A stretch of DNA of 14,211 nt from Bacillota bacterium. Its GTDB lineage: Bacteria > Bacillota > Clostridia > Lachnospirales > Lachnospiraceae. Position numbers and translations under genes: made by a program. How positions within the stretch are numbered: the first letter of the stretch is position 1; each line of letters starts with the position of its first letter. Where the stretch lies: the NCBI GenBank assembly GCA_023460575.1, contig JAEWPQ010000237.1, positions 1 through 14,211 on the forward strand, read 5' to 3'. The notes under the pieces were generated by a model. It saw only the letters and a program-made list of their open reading frames with translations, was not told the DNA's origin and did not search any database. Shown in pieces: positions 7,280 to 13,948 of this stretch.

Positions 7280-7836
7280 ATCGGATTTCCATCTCTATGC
7301 AACGTATCCACATCCCACAGTACCACCGTCATATTGGTTGTGCACTCCAGTTCCTCATTCCACGACCCGTAGGGCGGCCGAAGGTACTGGGGCCGTACTC
7401 CTGTAATATCCTCTATCTGGCGGTTATTTTCCTCAATCTGTTCGCAGGCATTGGATACAGCCTCCTTATTCATCTGTACGTGACTATAGCCATGATTACC
7501 AATGAGATGCCCTTCCTCCTGCATCTGCTTGACAATTGCTTCCTTGCCTCTCACATTTTCTCCCAGAAGAAAAAAGGTAGCATGGACACCCCGTTTGCGA
7601 AGACCGTCTAAAAGCATGGGTGTATAAATAGAATGAGGTCCGTCATCAAATGTCAATGCAATCTGTTTATCACCGGAAAACTGTTTCCGAACTTCTTCCT
7701 TTGCCTCTCCTCCGGCATCCGCCGGCAGAAATAACGTATTTTTTGCCTCACTGTAATTATAATACAACGCCCCTGCAAAGGCAATATCCAGTACAATGAC
7801 TGCTAACAGACAGGCCAATTTCCATCTTATTTTCAT
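7276..7836 (-). CDS. Polysaccharide deacetylase (NodB domain), C-terminally truncated
   Basis: An enzyme of the NodB family, which removes N-acetyl groups from cell-wall or other polysaccharides using a metal ion. From the ATG at 7836 it has 186 residues: a signal anchor at about 5-24, TFDDGP at 62-67, NHGYSH with His115 and His119, RPPYG at 153-157 and WDVDT at 174-178. It then ends at LHRDGNPI and a TAG. Family members normally continue some 40-50 residues with a motif of the LLHD type, which is absent here, so the protein is probably inactive or altered. A TTG at 7872 would add 12 residues; neither start has a good ribosome site. The stop overlaps that of the convergent flavoprotein gene, with no terminator between them. 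The break fits insertion of the left-hand AT-rich segment into this gene. Confidence 0.83.
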   Translation of the reverse strand: MKIRWKLACLLAVIVLDIAFAGALYYNYSEAKNTLFLPADAGGEAKEEVRKQFSGDKQIALTFDDGPHSIYTPMLLDGLRKRGVHATFFLLGENVRGKEAIVKQMQEEGHLIGNHGYSHVQMNKEAVSNACEQIEENNRQIEDITGVRPQYLRPPYGSWNEELECTTNMTVVLWDVDTLHRDGNPI

Positions 7837-7934
7837 AAACTCACAAGCCGGCTTTCTGCTTTTATTAAACAATCTATGGGCTTTAAGGTCAAAATAAAAC
7901 CAGAATATTTCAGTTTTTTTCTATCTTTTCCTTC

Positions 7935-7950
7935 TATAATACGCTATAAT
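7935..7950 (+). promoter_or_regulatory. Possible -10 elements for the cytidylate-kinase-like gene
   Basis: Two TATAAT hexamers lie in tandem at 7935-7940 and 7945-7950, 65-80 nt upstream of the ATG at 8016. Neither has a convincing -35 hexamer; the upstream sequence is T-rich. The same divergent spacer (7837-8015) must also hold the deacetylase promoter, for which I see no clear match. Confidence 0.35.
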
Positions 7951-8015
7951 TAAGATATATTAGAAGTATATTTCTTAATATTGTGTACAATCCCTACGGG
8001 AAGGAGCGGATTAAA

Positions 8016-8633
8016 ATGAAGCACAGGATCATTGCGATCGGCCGTCAGTTCGGCAGCGGAGGACATGAGATCGCATCCAGACTATCTGAGGAATTGGGGG
8101 TTCCCATGTATGACCGGGATCTGGTGGAAATGGCTGCTGAAAAACTGGGTCTATCAGAAATCACTATTGAGGCAGTAGATGAATCAGTTTTCAACACATT
8201 TCTGTCTTCGTACCGTTATAACGGTCTCGCCCCAAGAAGAATTCCATTAAATGACAGCACGTTCGAAATACAAAGTAAAATCATTGAAAGCCTGGCTGAT
8301 AAAGGGCCATGCATATTTGTAGGCAGATGTGCTGACTATGTTCTGCGGGAAAATCCTCTATGTCTGAATATATTTCTCTACGCAGCATTCAAGGACCGCA
8401 CAGAACGCATCATGAAACGCTATAATATCTCAAAAAAGGAAGCGGAAGCCTCCATAAAAAAAATGGACCACCGCCGAAAGCAGTATTACGAGACATATAC
8501 AGACCGGAGCTGGGGAAACATTGAATCCCATCAGATTCTGTTTAACATCAGCCAACTGGGAATCACTCAGACCATTGACACAATCAAACACCTCTATGCC
8601 GACCCCATTTCAGATTCTTCCAACGATAAATAA
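8016..8633 (+). CDS. Cytidylate kinase-like family protein
   Basis: A 205-residue P-loop nucleotide kinase-like protein of the cytidylate kinase-like (AAK6) group common in Clostridia. IIAIGRQFGSGGHEIASRLS at 5-24 holds the phosphate-binding loop, a variant of the kinase Walker A with GSGG. YDRDLVEMAAEKLGLS and GPCIFVGRCADYVL (about 110-123) are typical, as are DRTERIMKRY and MDHRRKQYYETYT. The last matches the lid region that contacts nucleotide in CMP kinases. True Cmk enzymes are usually slightly longer and have a different loop, so the substrate is not certain. The ATG at 8016 follows GGAAGGAG; a GTG at 7983 lies upstream without one. It is a single-gene unit ending at a strong bidirectional terminator. 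Confidence 0.88.
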   Translation: MKHRIIAIGRQFGSGGHEIASRLSEELGVPMYDRDLVEMAAEKLGLSEITIEAVDESVFNTFLSSYRYNGLAPRRIPLNDSTFEIQSKIIESLADKGPCIFVGRCADYVLRENPLCLNIFLYAAFKDRTERIMKRYNISKKEAEASIKKMDHRRKQYYETYTDRSWGNIESHQILFNISQLGITQTIDTIKHLYADPISDSSNDK

Positions 8634-8675
8634 TACATAATCCCACATGAAAAGCTTACATCAGCGTTTAGAATT

Positions 8676-8727
8676 AAAACAGGCAGAGACCAGAAAATCC
8701 CTGTATTTTCTGATCTCTGCCTGTTTT
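8676..8727. terminator. Strong bidirectional intrinsic terminator
   Basis: Two 23-nt arms (8676-8698 and 8705-8727) pair at 22 of 23 positions around a 6-nt loop, with AAAA at one end and TTTT at the other. The GC core is CAGGCAGAGA pairing with TCTCTGCCTG. It can stop the rightward kinase-like gene and the leftward potassium operon. The response-regulator stop codon (8729-8727) touches the outer edge of the hairpin. Confidence 0.93.
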
Positions 8728-9416
8728 CAATCTTCAGTAAACCGATAGCCTACTCCTACCTCAGTTATAATAAACCTGGGATTGGCCGAGTCCTCTTCAA
8801 TTTTACGCCTGATATTTGCCATAAAAACCCGAATGGACTGGTAATCATCATTCGTATCATATCCCCAGATCTCATTCTGAATAAAATGATGGGTTAAAAC
8901 CTTTCCTGCATTCAAAACCAGCAATTTCAACATCTTATATTCAATGGGAGTAACATGGACCTCCTCTCCCCTGACAATCAGCTTCCTTTTTTCAAAATCC
9001 ATGCTGAATCCTTCCAGTTCGAATGCTGTCTCCTGCTTTACCAGGCCGCTTTTGTGTCTTAATGCTACACGGATACGGGCAAGCAGCTCTCCGGCATGAA
9101 AAGGCTTGGTCAGATAATCGTCTGCCCCTTCATCCAGCGCATCTACCTTTTCCTGTTCCATTCCCCTCGCAGATACAATAATAATGGGAATATTGGATTC
9201 CTTCCTGATCTGGCTTAAAACCTCCATGCCATCAATGTCCGGCAATCCCAGATCCAGTAGTATAATATCCGGATTATTGGCATAAAAATAAGAAATTCCG
9301 GTAAGTCCGTCATCTGCAAAGACAGAATGATACCCCTTTGTTTTCAGGGTAATCCTGATAAAATTCTGAATGCTCTTGTCATCCTCGATAACAAGAACGC
9401 TGATATCATTGATCAT
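8727..9416 (-). CDS. KdpE-like OmpR/PhoB-family response regulator
   Basis: A 229-residue DNA-binding response regulator. The receiver domain (about 5-118) has the acidic pocket EDD at 11-13, phosphoacceptor Asp55 in LLDLGLPD, Ser82 and Lys104 in LTKPF. The C-terminal winged helix (about 130-227) has TPIEYKMLKLLVLNAGKVLT and YRFTED. Similarity is closest in feel to KdpE. The ATG at 9416 is chosen because GGAGGAG lies 4 nt upstream and the protein then begins at the receiver fold; a frame open to 9467 only adds residues from inside the kinase gene. The start overlaps the kinase stop by 11 nt, so the pair is translationally coupled. It is the last gene of the trk operon and probably controls potassium-uptake genes, perhaps this operon. 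Confidence 0.93.
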   Translation of the reverse strand: MINDISVLVIEDDKSIQNFIRITLKTKGYHSVFADDGLTGISYFYANNPDIILLDLGLPDIDGMEVLSQIRKESNIPIIIVSARGMEQEKVDALDEGADDYLTKPFHAGELLARIRVALRHKSGLVKQETAFELEGFSMDFEKRKLIVRGEEVHVTPIEYKMLKLLVLNAGKVLTHHFIQNEIWGYDTNDDYQSIRVFMANIRRKIEEDSANPRFIITEVGVGYRFTED

Positions 9417-10890
9417 CAGTCTCCTCCATAGGCATCTCAATTCGAAAAGCAGCGCCTTTCTCCACACTCTGGTCGATTAAAATTCTTCCGCCATGCGCCT
9501 CTATAATAGCCTTGCAAATGGCAAGCCCCAGGCCTGCCCCTCTCTGGCGGTCTCCTTCCCGATAAGCAGCTGTAAAGAAGCTGTCAAAAATATGCTCCAT
9601 CTTATCCTCCGTAATGCCTGGCCCGTTGTCACTTACCGTAAAAACCATACGATTCCTTTTTGCACCGGCAGATACGGTAATCACTGTATTTTCTCCGGAA
9701 TGGCGTATGCCGTTATCGATTAAGTTTACCAGCACCTGGGTAAACAGTCTGGCGTCTACGTTTATCAGCTCTATGTCCGGCGGAATTTCTGTCTTCAGGG
9801 TATGATTCCCCAGGCGCTTTGAAACCAGTGTAACCGCACCCGAAATCAAATCGTCCACTACTTCCTTCTTCTTGTGAATCTCCAGCTTTCCTTCCTGTAT
9901 TCTGGTCATATTTAACAGGTTTTCAACCATGGAATTCAACCACTCCGACTCTGAGCTGATATCAAGCAGCATGCTTTTTGCACTTTCTTCATCCACCAGA
10001 CTGTAATTTTCATAAAGGAAATTGGAATTTCCTGCAATTCCTGTAAGGGGTGTTCTTAAATCATGGGAAATACTTCTAAGTAAAGTACTTTTCAATCTTT
10101 CCCGTTCAATCTGAAGTCTGGATTCCTCTTTTTCCTCATTCAGCTGTTCCCGTTCCAGCACCAGCGTAATCTGGGAAATTACCATTTCCACATACATGCG
10201 TTCCTCTCTGGTCAGTCCACCACTGCTGCACAAAAAGATAATTACACCATAAGTCTTGCTTAAGCTGCAGACAGGTACATAAAGACGGGTGCTGTCCCCA
10301 AACTGGGCTTCTCCATACCCGCATGCCATGGAATTTCTAAAACACCACTCGGCTGAACTGTCAGAAAATCTCTCTTCTCTGCTCCTGATTAAAATTTCCG
10401 TTTCCTTTCCAGTTAGATTATGCAGGCTCTTCTTACTGTAGGATGCAATGGCCTGACGTCCGGAAAGATTTAAAAAACCACTGCCTATGGTATTGAGTTT
10501 CAGCATAATCTCTGCCCGTTCCCGGTCAAGATCCATTTGCTTTTGCAGCTTAACCGTTAATGAAGCAGCGATAAATGCAACAATAATAAAAATCAGCAAA
10601 GATATGATATAGTTGGGATCATCCACCTGAAAAGTAAATCTGGGTGATGTTAAAAGATAATTAAACGTAAAAACAAAGATTATGGAAGACGAAATACTCC
10701 AAAGCATACTTCTGGTTTCCACACTGCAAAGAATAACGCCCACCACATAGATCAGAAGAAGATTTTCAATTCTTACACCTGTGTGGTTTAAAACAATCGC
10801 GAGCATTGTAGACAGTCCCCAGATAACCGCTATCTTTCCGAAATTTTTTAATATCCGGAACCCCATACCTATACTTTTTTCCATCTCCAT
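9406..10890 (-). CDS. KdpD-like sensor histidine kinase lacking the KdpD/Usp N-terminal domains
   Basis: A membrane sensor kinase of 494 residues. Four membrane segments at about 15-35, 43-57, 63-80 and 93-113 match the DUF4118 membrane unit of KdpD. A GAF-like region (about 130-248) and a charged helix follow. The kinase core has SISHDLRTPLTG with phospho-His276, the N box NLIDNGIRHS, DNGPGI and GAGLGLAI. Full KdpD proteins are about 900 residues, with an N-terminal KdpD plus universal-stress domain. Those are absent here, and no in-frame space exists for them because the start overlaps trkH by 22 nt. The start could be ATG 10890, 10884 or 10866. Linkage to trk genes rather than kdpFABC suggests a potassium, turgor or envelope signal for Trk control (inference). 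Confidence 0.92.
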   Translation of the reverse strand: MEMEKSIGMGFRILKNFGKIAVIWGLSTMLAIVLNHTGVRIENLLLIYVVGVILCSVETRSMLWSISSSIIFVFTFNYLLTSPRFTFQVDDPNYIISLLIFIIVAFIAASLTVKLQKQMDLDRERAEIMLKLNTIGSGFLNLSGRQAIASYSKKSLHNLTGKETEILIRSREERFSDSSAEWCFRNSMACGYGEAQFGDSTRLYVPVCSLSKTYGVIIFLCSSGGLTREERMYVEMVISQITLVLEREQLNEEKEESRLQIERERLKSTLLRSISHDLRTPLTGIAGNSNFLYENYSLVDEESAKSMLLDISSESEWLNSMVENLLNMTRIQEGKLEIHKKKEVVDDLISGAVTLVSKRLGNHTLKTEIPPDIELINVDARLFTQVLVNLIDNGIRHSGENTVITVSAGAKRNRMVFTVSDNGPGITEDKMEHIFDSFFTAAYREGDRQRGAGLGLAICKAIIEAHGGRILIDQSVEKGAAFRIEMPMEETDDQ

Positions 10891-12398
10891 GAATTTATAA
10901 CTGCTTCCTTTCCATCAGATATAAAACGGGCAATTACCATGAATAAAACATATAGTTCCAGCCGTCCAAAAAGCATTCCGGCGCTGGCAGTCCAGTGGAT
11001 CACGGGACTGGCTTCATAGGATGTAATTCCAACAGAAAAACCTGCGTTGCTTAATGCTGATGCAAACTCAAACATGGAATTCTGAACAGAGTATCCAAAA
11101 CAGCTGAAAATAAAAGTACCCGCTGCAAAAATCATAAGATAAAAGATCAGAAATACATTCACTTCCCTTTTATCCTGCTCTGTCAGCTGTTCTCTTTTAC
11201 CTCCCCGGTTAATCTGTTCCATCATAATGATCCTGTTGGTATTCAGATAACGTAAAATCTCCCATTTCATTTCTTTTACCATAACACAAACCCGGTAAAT
11301 CTTCAATCCTCCAGCCATAGATCCTGCTCCTCCGCCTGTCAGCATGAGAAGAATCAGAATAAAGATCATGGGAGGCGGCCAGCTGCAAAAACTGCCAACC
11401 GTTCGTAAACCGGTGGTGGAAAGCGCGGATACTGCCTGAAACAGAGCAAGCCGGAAGCTTTCCGGTATACTGCCGTAAAGTTCCTTTCGCGCTAGCACTG
11501 TGATCAGCAAAACAGAACCTGCCAGCAGAAAAAATGCCAGCCTGATCTCACTGTTAAAAATTACATCACGAAATTTTCCTCTGATAAGAAGCAATTGAAT
11601 AAAAAAACCTGTGCTGCCAAGAATCATCAGTACAATCGTAATCATTTCAACAGGGAGGCTGTGATAATATCCCATGCTTTCCGGGTGAGTGGAAAATCCT
11701 CCAGTGGTAACTGCCGCCACAGAATGATTGACTGCATCAAATATACTCATTCCAAACGTCACGTACAACACGACTCCGGCCACTATATATCCCCCATAGA
11801 TTACCCCTATCAGCCTGGCCGATTCCCTTAAATTATGCAATAGCCTGTCTGATTGTCCCACTGTATGGTTATATTTTATTCCATATGCATCGGTTATAGC
11901 AGTGTTCAGGATAAGTACCAGCCCCACTCCTCCAAAAAGTGAAAGCACAGTACGGTGTATCAGAATAATATGAGATGCGGCAGCCGTATCTACAACGCTT
12001 AGTCCTGTTGTGCTAAGCCCGCTGATTGATTCAAATACGGCCTGGGAAACGGTATATTTTCCGCTAAGTACAAACGGTACACAGGCGACACCTGCCACAA
12101 TCAGCCAGGTGCCTGTCACCAGAGTCATTTTCTGGCTTTTATCTAAATCTCCTTTTTTTCTTCCGCGCAGGATGAAGCTGAATAAATAGCCTGCCAGAAT
12201 AGAACCTACTCCCGGAATAACAAAATACACAGCCTGATCAGACTCACCAGGATAAAATACCAGTGTAAGAAGAGGAAGCAGGGTAACCGCTCCGGCAAGC
12301 ATCATAACAATCCCCAGATATCCGGCAATCAGGCTTTTTCCTTTTACTTCCTCTTCTGCACCTCTCGGAAAATAAAATACATACTCACTAATCTTCAT
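10869..12398 (-). CDS. trkH: TrkH-family potassium uptake channel subunit
   Basis: The potassium-translocating membrane subunit, 509 residues, the usual TrkH length. It shows the four pseudo-repeats of this superfamily, each with a selectivity-filter loop: GLSTTGL (Gly132), VTTGGF (Gly233), ALSTTGL (Gly330) and ALSNAGF (Gly453). The filter glycine is present in all four. GGGAGSMAGGLK at about 355-366 is the intramembrane gating loop that follows repeat three and links to the cytoplasmic TrkA ring. About ten hydrophobic segments are visible. The ATG at 12398 overlaps the preceding trkA by 11 nt without a clear ribosome site, which points to coupled translation and matched subunit amounts. The kinase gene starts inside its 3' end. 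Confidence 0.95.
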   Translation of the reverse strand: MKISEYVFYFPRGAEEEVKGKSLIAGYLGIVMMLAGAVTLLPLLTLVFYPGESDQAVYFVIPGVGSILAGYLFSFILRGRKKGDLDKSQKMTLVTGTWLIVAGVACVPFVLSGKYTVSQAVFESISGLSTTGLSVVDTAAASHIILIHRTVLSLFGGVGLVLILNTAITDAYGIKYNHTVGQSDRLLHNLRESARLIGVIYGGYIVAGVVLYVTFGMSIFDAVNHSVAAVTTGGFSTHPESMGYYHSLPVEMITIVLMILGSTGFFIQLLLIRGKFRDVIFNSEIRLAFFLLAGSVLLITVLARKELYGSIPESFRLALFQAVSALSTTGLRTVGSFCSWPPPMIFILILLMLTGGGAGSMAGGLKIYRVCVMVKEMKWEILRYLNTNRIIMMEQINRGGKREQLTEQDKREVNVFLIFYLMIFAAGTFIFSCFGYSVQNSMFEFASALSNAGFSVGITSYEASPVIHWTASAGMLFGRLELYVLFMVIARFISDGKEAVINSWRWKKV

Positions 12399-12843
12399 TT
12401 TTTTCGCCTGCAGGCGCCAGTTTTTCCTCCTGATGATTCTCTGCCATTAATGGCTGCTGTATATACTCTGCCAGAATATAGGCCGCGCTTATGACCTGAT
12501 CAACTCCCAATTCCTTAAAAATCTCAACATTTCTGGGGTTTCTTACAGTACAGACTGTTTTTTTCACGAAAAACAGGCGTTTTGCCAACTGACATATCTC
12601 CAGATTATCCGCATCTTTGCCAGACAGCGCAATGATTACATCAACTCCTTTGATACCTGCATCACTTAATATTTCTTCTCTGCCTGGGTCACCGTTGATA
12701 ACAGATACTTTATCATATTTCGCGGCAAGATGTTCACAGTATGCCCTGTCGTCATTTATCACAATCAGCCTGTGCTTGTTTTTCAGAAGAAGCCCGGTAA
12801 GAAAATCGGCCTCATCCCTGCCTCCTGCTACAGCAATTTTCAT
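12388..12843 (-). CDS. trkA: TrkA-like single RCK_N-domain protein (second copy)
   Basis: A cytoplasmic regulatory subunit of Trk/Ktr potassium uptake, 151 residues. It has one Rossmann-type RCK_N domain (about 1-125) with MKIAVAGG, the acidic LIVINDD after strand 2, VINGD, DVIIALSGKDADNLEICQLA and VCTVRNP. The usual GxGxxG dinucleotide loop is replaced by AGGRDEA, so NAD or ATP binding may differ or be lost. No RCK_C domain follows, only a short charged tail. E. coli TrkA carries two RCK_N/RCK_C units in one chain; here the function appears split over two small proteins. Its ATG overlaps the stop of the first copy as ATGA, and its own end overlaps trkH. Confidence 0.9.
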   Translation of the reverse strand: MKIAVAGGRDEADFLTGLLLKNKHRLIVINDDRAYCEHLAAKYDKVSVINGDPGREEILSDAGIKGVDVIIALSGKDADNLEICQLAKRLFFVKKTVCTVRNPRNVEIFKELGVDQVISAAYILAEYIQQPLMAENHQEEKLAPAGEKNED

Positions 12844-13280
12844 GATGCAGATACCTCCTCATATACTTTCTCTGTGAGACGGTCAAATTCATCGGTCGAA
12901 AGAACAAACGGACAGATTGGCTTCATATTATACCCCTGGATCAGCTTTTCCTTGTTCTTGTCATTTAGTCTTAAAAATACCTCCGGCACGTGAAAAATCC
13001 TGCTGGCAATCTGGGCTGCCAGCAGATTTTCATTATCATCACCCATTGCCGCAACAAATACCTGAGCCTGGCTGATGCCCACTTGTTTTAACAGTTCTGC
13101 ATCTGTTCCGTCTCCCAGCACCTGATCTCCCTCAAACTCTACTGGCAGTTTCCGGAATGATTCCTCTGATAAATCAATCATTACAATTCTGGTGCTGCGT
13201 CCCGAAAGCCGGCCAGCAAGACCGGCACCAAACTGGCTGGCACCCACGATTATAATTGTCTTTGTTTTTTGAAACAGCAT
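12840..13280 (-). CDS. trkA: TrkA-like single RCK_N-domain protein (first copy)
   Basis: First gene of the potassium operon, 146 residues, a cytoplasmic nucleotide-binding gating subunit. The RCK_N Rossmann fold begins KTIIIVGASQFGAGLAGRLS, where the loop GASQFG keeps the outer glycines of GxGxxG but has Ser in the middle. IVMIDLSEES carries the acidic residue that contacts the ribose, then VLGDGTD, VFVAAMGDDNENLLAAQIA and VFLRLND follow, all typical of TrkA and KtrA. There is no RCK_C domain. The ATG at 13280 has AAGGGAAGGA about 7 nt upstream. A promoter lies about 60 nt further up. This copy looks the more likely nucleotide binder of the pair, and the two may form a mixed ring under TrkH (inference). 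Confidence 0.92.
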   Translation of the reverse strand: MLFQKTKTIIIVGASQFGAGLAGRLSGRSTRIVMIDLSEESFRKLPVEFEGDQVLGDGTDAELLKQVGISQAQVFVAAMGDDNENLLAAQIASRIFHVPEVFLRLNDKNKEKLIQGYNMKPICPFVLSTDEFDRLTEKVYEEVSAS

Positions 13281-13340
13281 ATAAGATCCTTCCCTTCTGA
13301 TTGTTCATACTCATTTTCAACCCTTATTTTACAAAAAATA

Positions 13341-13368
13341 ATTATAAAAATGATAGTGGGGATGTCAG
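13341..13368 (-). promoter_or_regulatory. Promoter of the trkA-trkA-trkH-kinase-regulator operon
   Basis: On the minus strand, CTGACA (13368-13363), a 16-nt spacer and TATAAT (13346-13341) give a good sigma-A match; read one base earlier the spacer is 17 nt with TCTGAC. Transcription would start near 13334 and leave a leader of about 54 nt before the first trkA ATG. Confidence 0.6.
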
Positions 13369-13414
13369 ACCAGATATAAAGATTCTATAAAGACCGGGGT
13401 GGTTTTATATAAGC

Positions 13415-13452
13415 AAAAAGGACTGCCCTTCCATAAAAATGGGGGCAGCCCT
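13415..13452 (-). terminator. Intrinsic terminator of the cold-shock gene
   Basis: Arms AGGGCTGCCC and GGGCAGTCCT (minus strand; 13452-13443 and 13428-13419) pair with one G-U, and an inner CCAT/ATGG can extend the fold. Five T follow on the minus strand at 13419-13415. It lies 32 nt after the csp stop codon and upstream of the trk promoter. Confidence 0.85.
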
Positions 13453-13483
13453 CAAAAGGCTTATTTATCAGCTAAGGATCTAA

Positions 13484-13687
13484 TTAAGCCATGCAAACAT
13501 TAACTGCCTGCAGACCACGATTTCCTTCTGTTGTTTCATAAGTTACCTTCTGGCCCTCTTCAAGAGTCTTGTAACCATCAGAAACGATTCCGGAGAAGTG
13601 TACAAATACTTCCTCGCCTGTTGCATCATTTACGATGAAACCATATCCCTTAGCACCATTAAACCATTTTACTGTACCGTTGTTCAT
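13484..13687 (-). CDS. csp: Cold-shock protein (CspA family)
   Basis: A 67-residue nucleic-acid chaperone of one cold-shock domain, the standard size. RNP1 appears as KGYGFI and RNP2 as VFVHF; the start MNNGTVKWFNGAKGYGFI is typical. Such proteins bind single-stranded RNA or DNA and melt RNA structure, especially in the cold. The C-terminus ends QAVNVCMA, with a cysteine near the end. GGAGG lies 8 nt before the ATG. The gene has its own near-consensus promoter, a leader of about 136 nt holding a 16-bp hairpin, and its own terminator, so it is a single-gene unit. The long leader suggests post-transcriptional temperature control, as in other csp genes. Confidence 0.96.
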   Translation of the reverse strand: MNNGTVKWFNGAKGYGFIVNDATGEEVFVHFSGIVSDGYKTLEEGQKVTYETTEGNRGLQAVNVCMA

Positions 13688-13745
13688 AACGCGTACCTCC
13701 TATAATAAATAAAAAATAATTTGATATATCGTCTGAAACAAAAAA

Positions 13746-13799
13746 TCACATATTTTTGTAAACCATCATCCGAAAATAATGACTTACAAAAATATGTGA
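13746..13799 (-). promoter_or_regulatory. Perfect 16-bp hairpin in the csp leader, followed by a U-run
   Basis: TCACATATTTTTGTAA (13746-13761) and TTACAAAAATATGTGA (13784-13799) are perfect reverse complements separated by 22 nt. In the csp transcript the hairpin is followed directly by six U. The stem is AT-rich, so it would be sensitive to temperature. It ends about 58 nt before the csp start codon. It may act as a leaky or cold-regulated attenuator, or as an RNA thermometer. Confidence 0.6.
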
Positions 13800-13805
13800 A
13801 ATCAT
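13746..13805 (-). CDS. Possible 19-residue leader peptide across the csp hairpin
   Basis: An ATG at 13805 opens a frame for MISHIFVSHYFRMMVYKNM and closes with the TGA that forms the last bases of the hairpin's second arm. A GGAG lies upstream but only 2 nt away, which is too close for good initiation. If translated, ribosomes would cover the hairpin. I regard translation as possible rather than likely. Confidence 0.22.
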   Translation of the reverse strand: MISHIFVSHYFRMMVYKNM

Positions 13806-13829
13806 AACTCCATTCGATATTACACGTAC

Positions 13830-13858
13830 ATTCTACCCCGAAAACGGAAAAATGTCAA
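13830..13858 (-). promoter_or_regulatory. Near-consensus sigma-A promoter of csp
   Basis: On the minus strand, TTGACA (13858-13853) matches the -35 consensus exactly; a 17-nt spacer leads to TAGAAT (13835-13830), one base from TATAAT. The start point should be near 13823, so the csp leader is about 136 nt long. Confidence 0.88.
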
Positions 13859-13883
13859 GACAAAACTGATATTCACATATATG

Positions 13884-13927
13884 AAAAACAGGGTCCTGTC
13901 CCTGTTGAAAAAGGTATGGACCCTGTT
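13884..13927 (-). terminator. Intrinsic terminator downstream of rplL
   Basis: AACAGGGTCC (13887-13896) and GGACCCTGTT (13918-13927) form a 10-bp stem; on the minus strand it is followed by a T-run at 13888-13884. A competing shorter stem is possible because CCCTGTT also occurs at 13900-13906. It lies 21 nt after the rplL stop and separates the ribosomal operon from csp. Confidence 0.85.
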
Positions 13928-13948
13928 CTGTTATTGCTAAGCAATTAA

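Noticed and set aside
10136..10324. Minus-strand frame of 62 codons inside the kinase gene
   Set aside because: It is an alternative frame within a clearly coding GAF-like region of the histidine kinase, with no ribosome site.
3370..13373. The 11-mer TGTCAGACCAG occurs at 13363-13373 and, reversed, at 3370-3380
   Set aside because: An 11-base match is expected many times by chance in a window of this size on two strands. One copy belongs to the trk promoter and the other to an unrelated leader.
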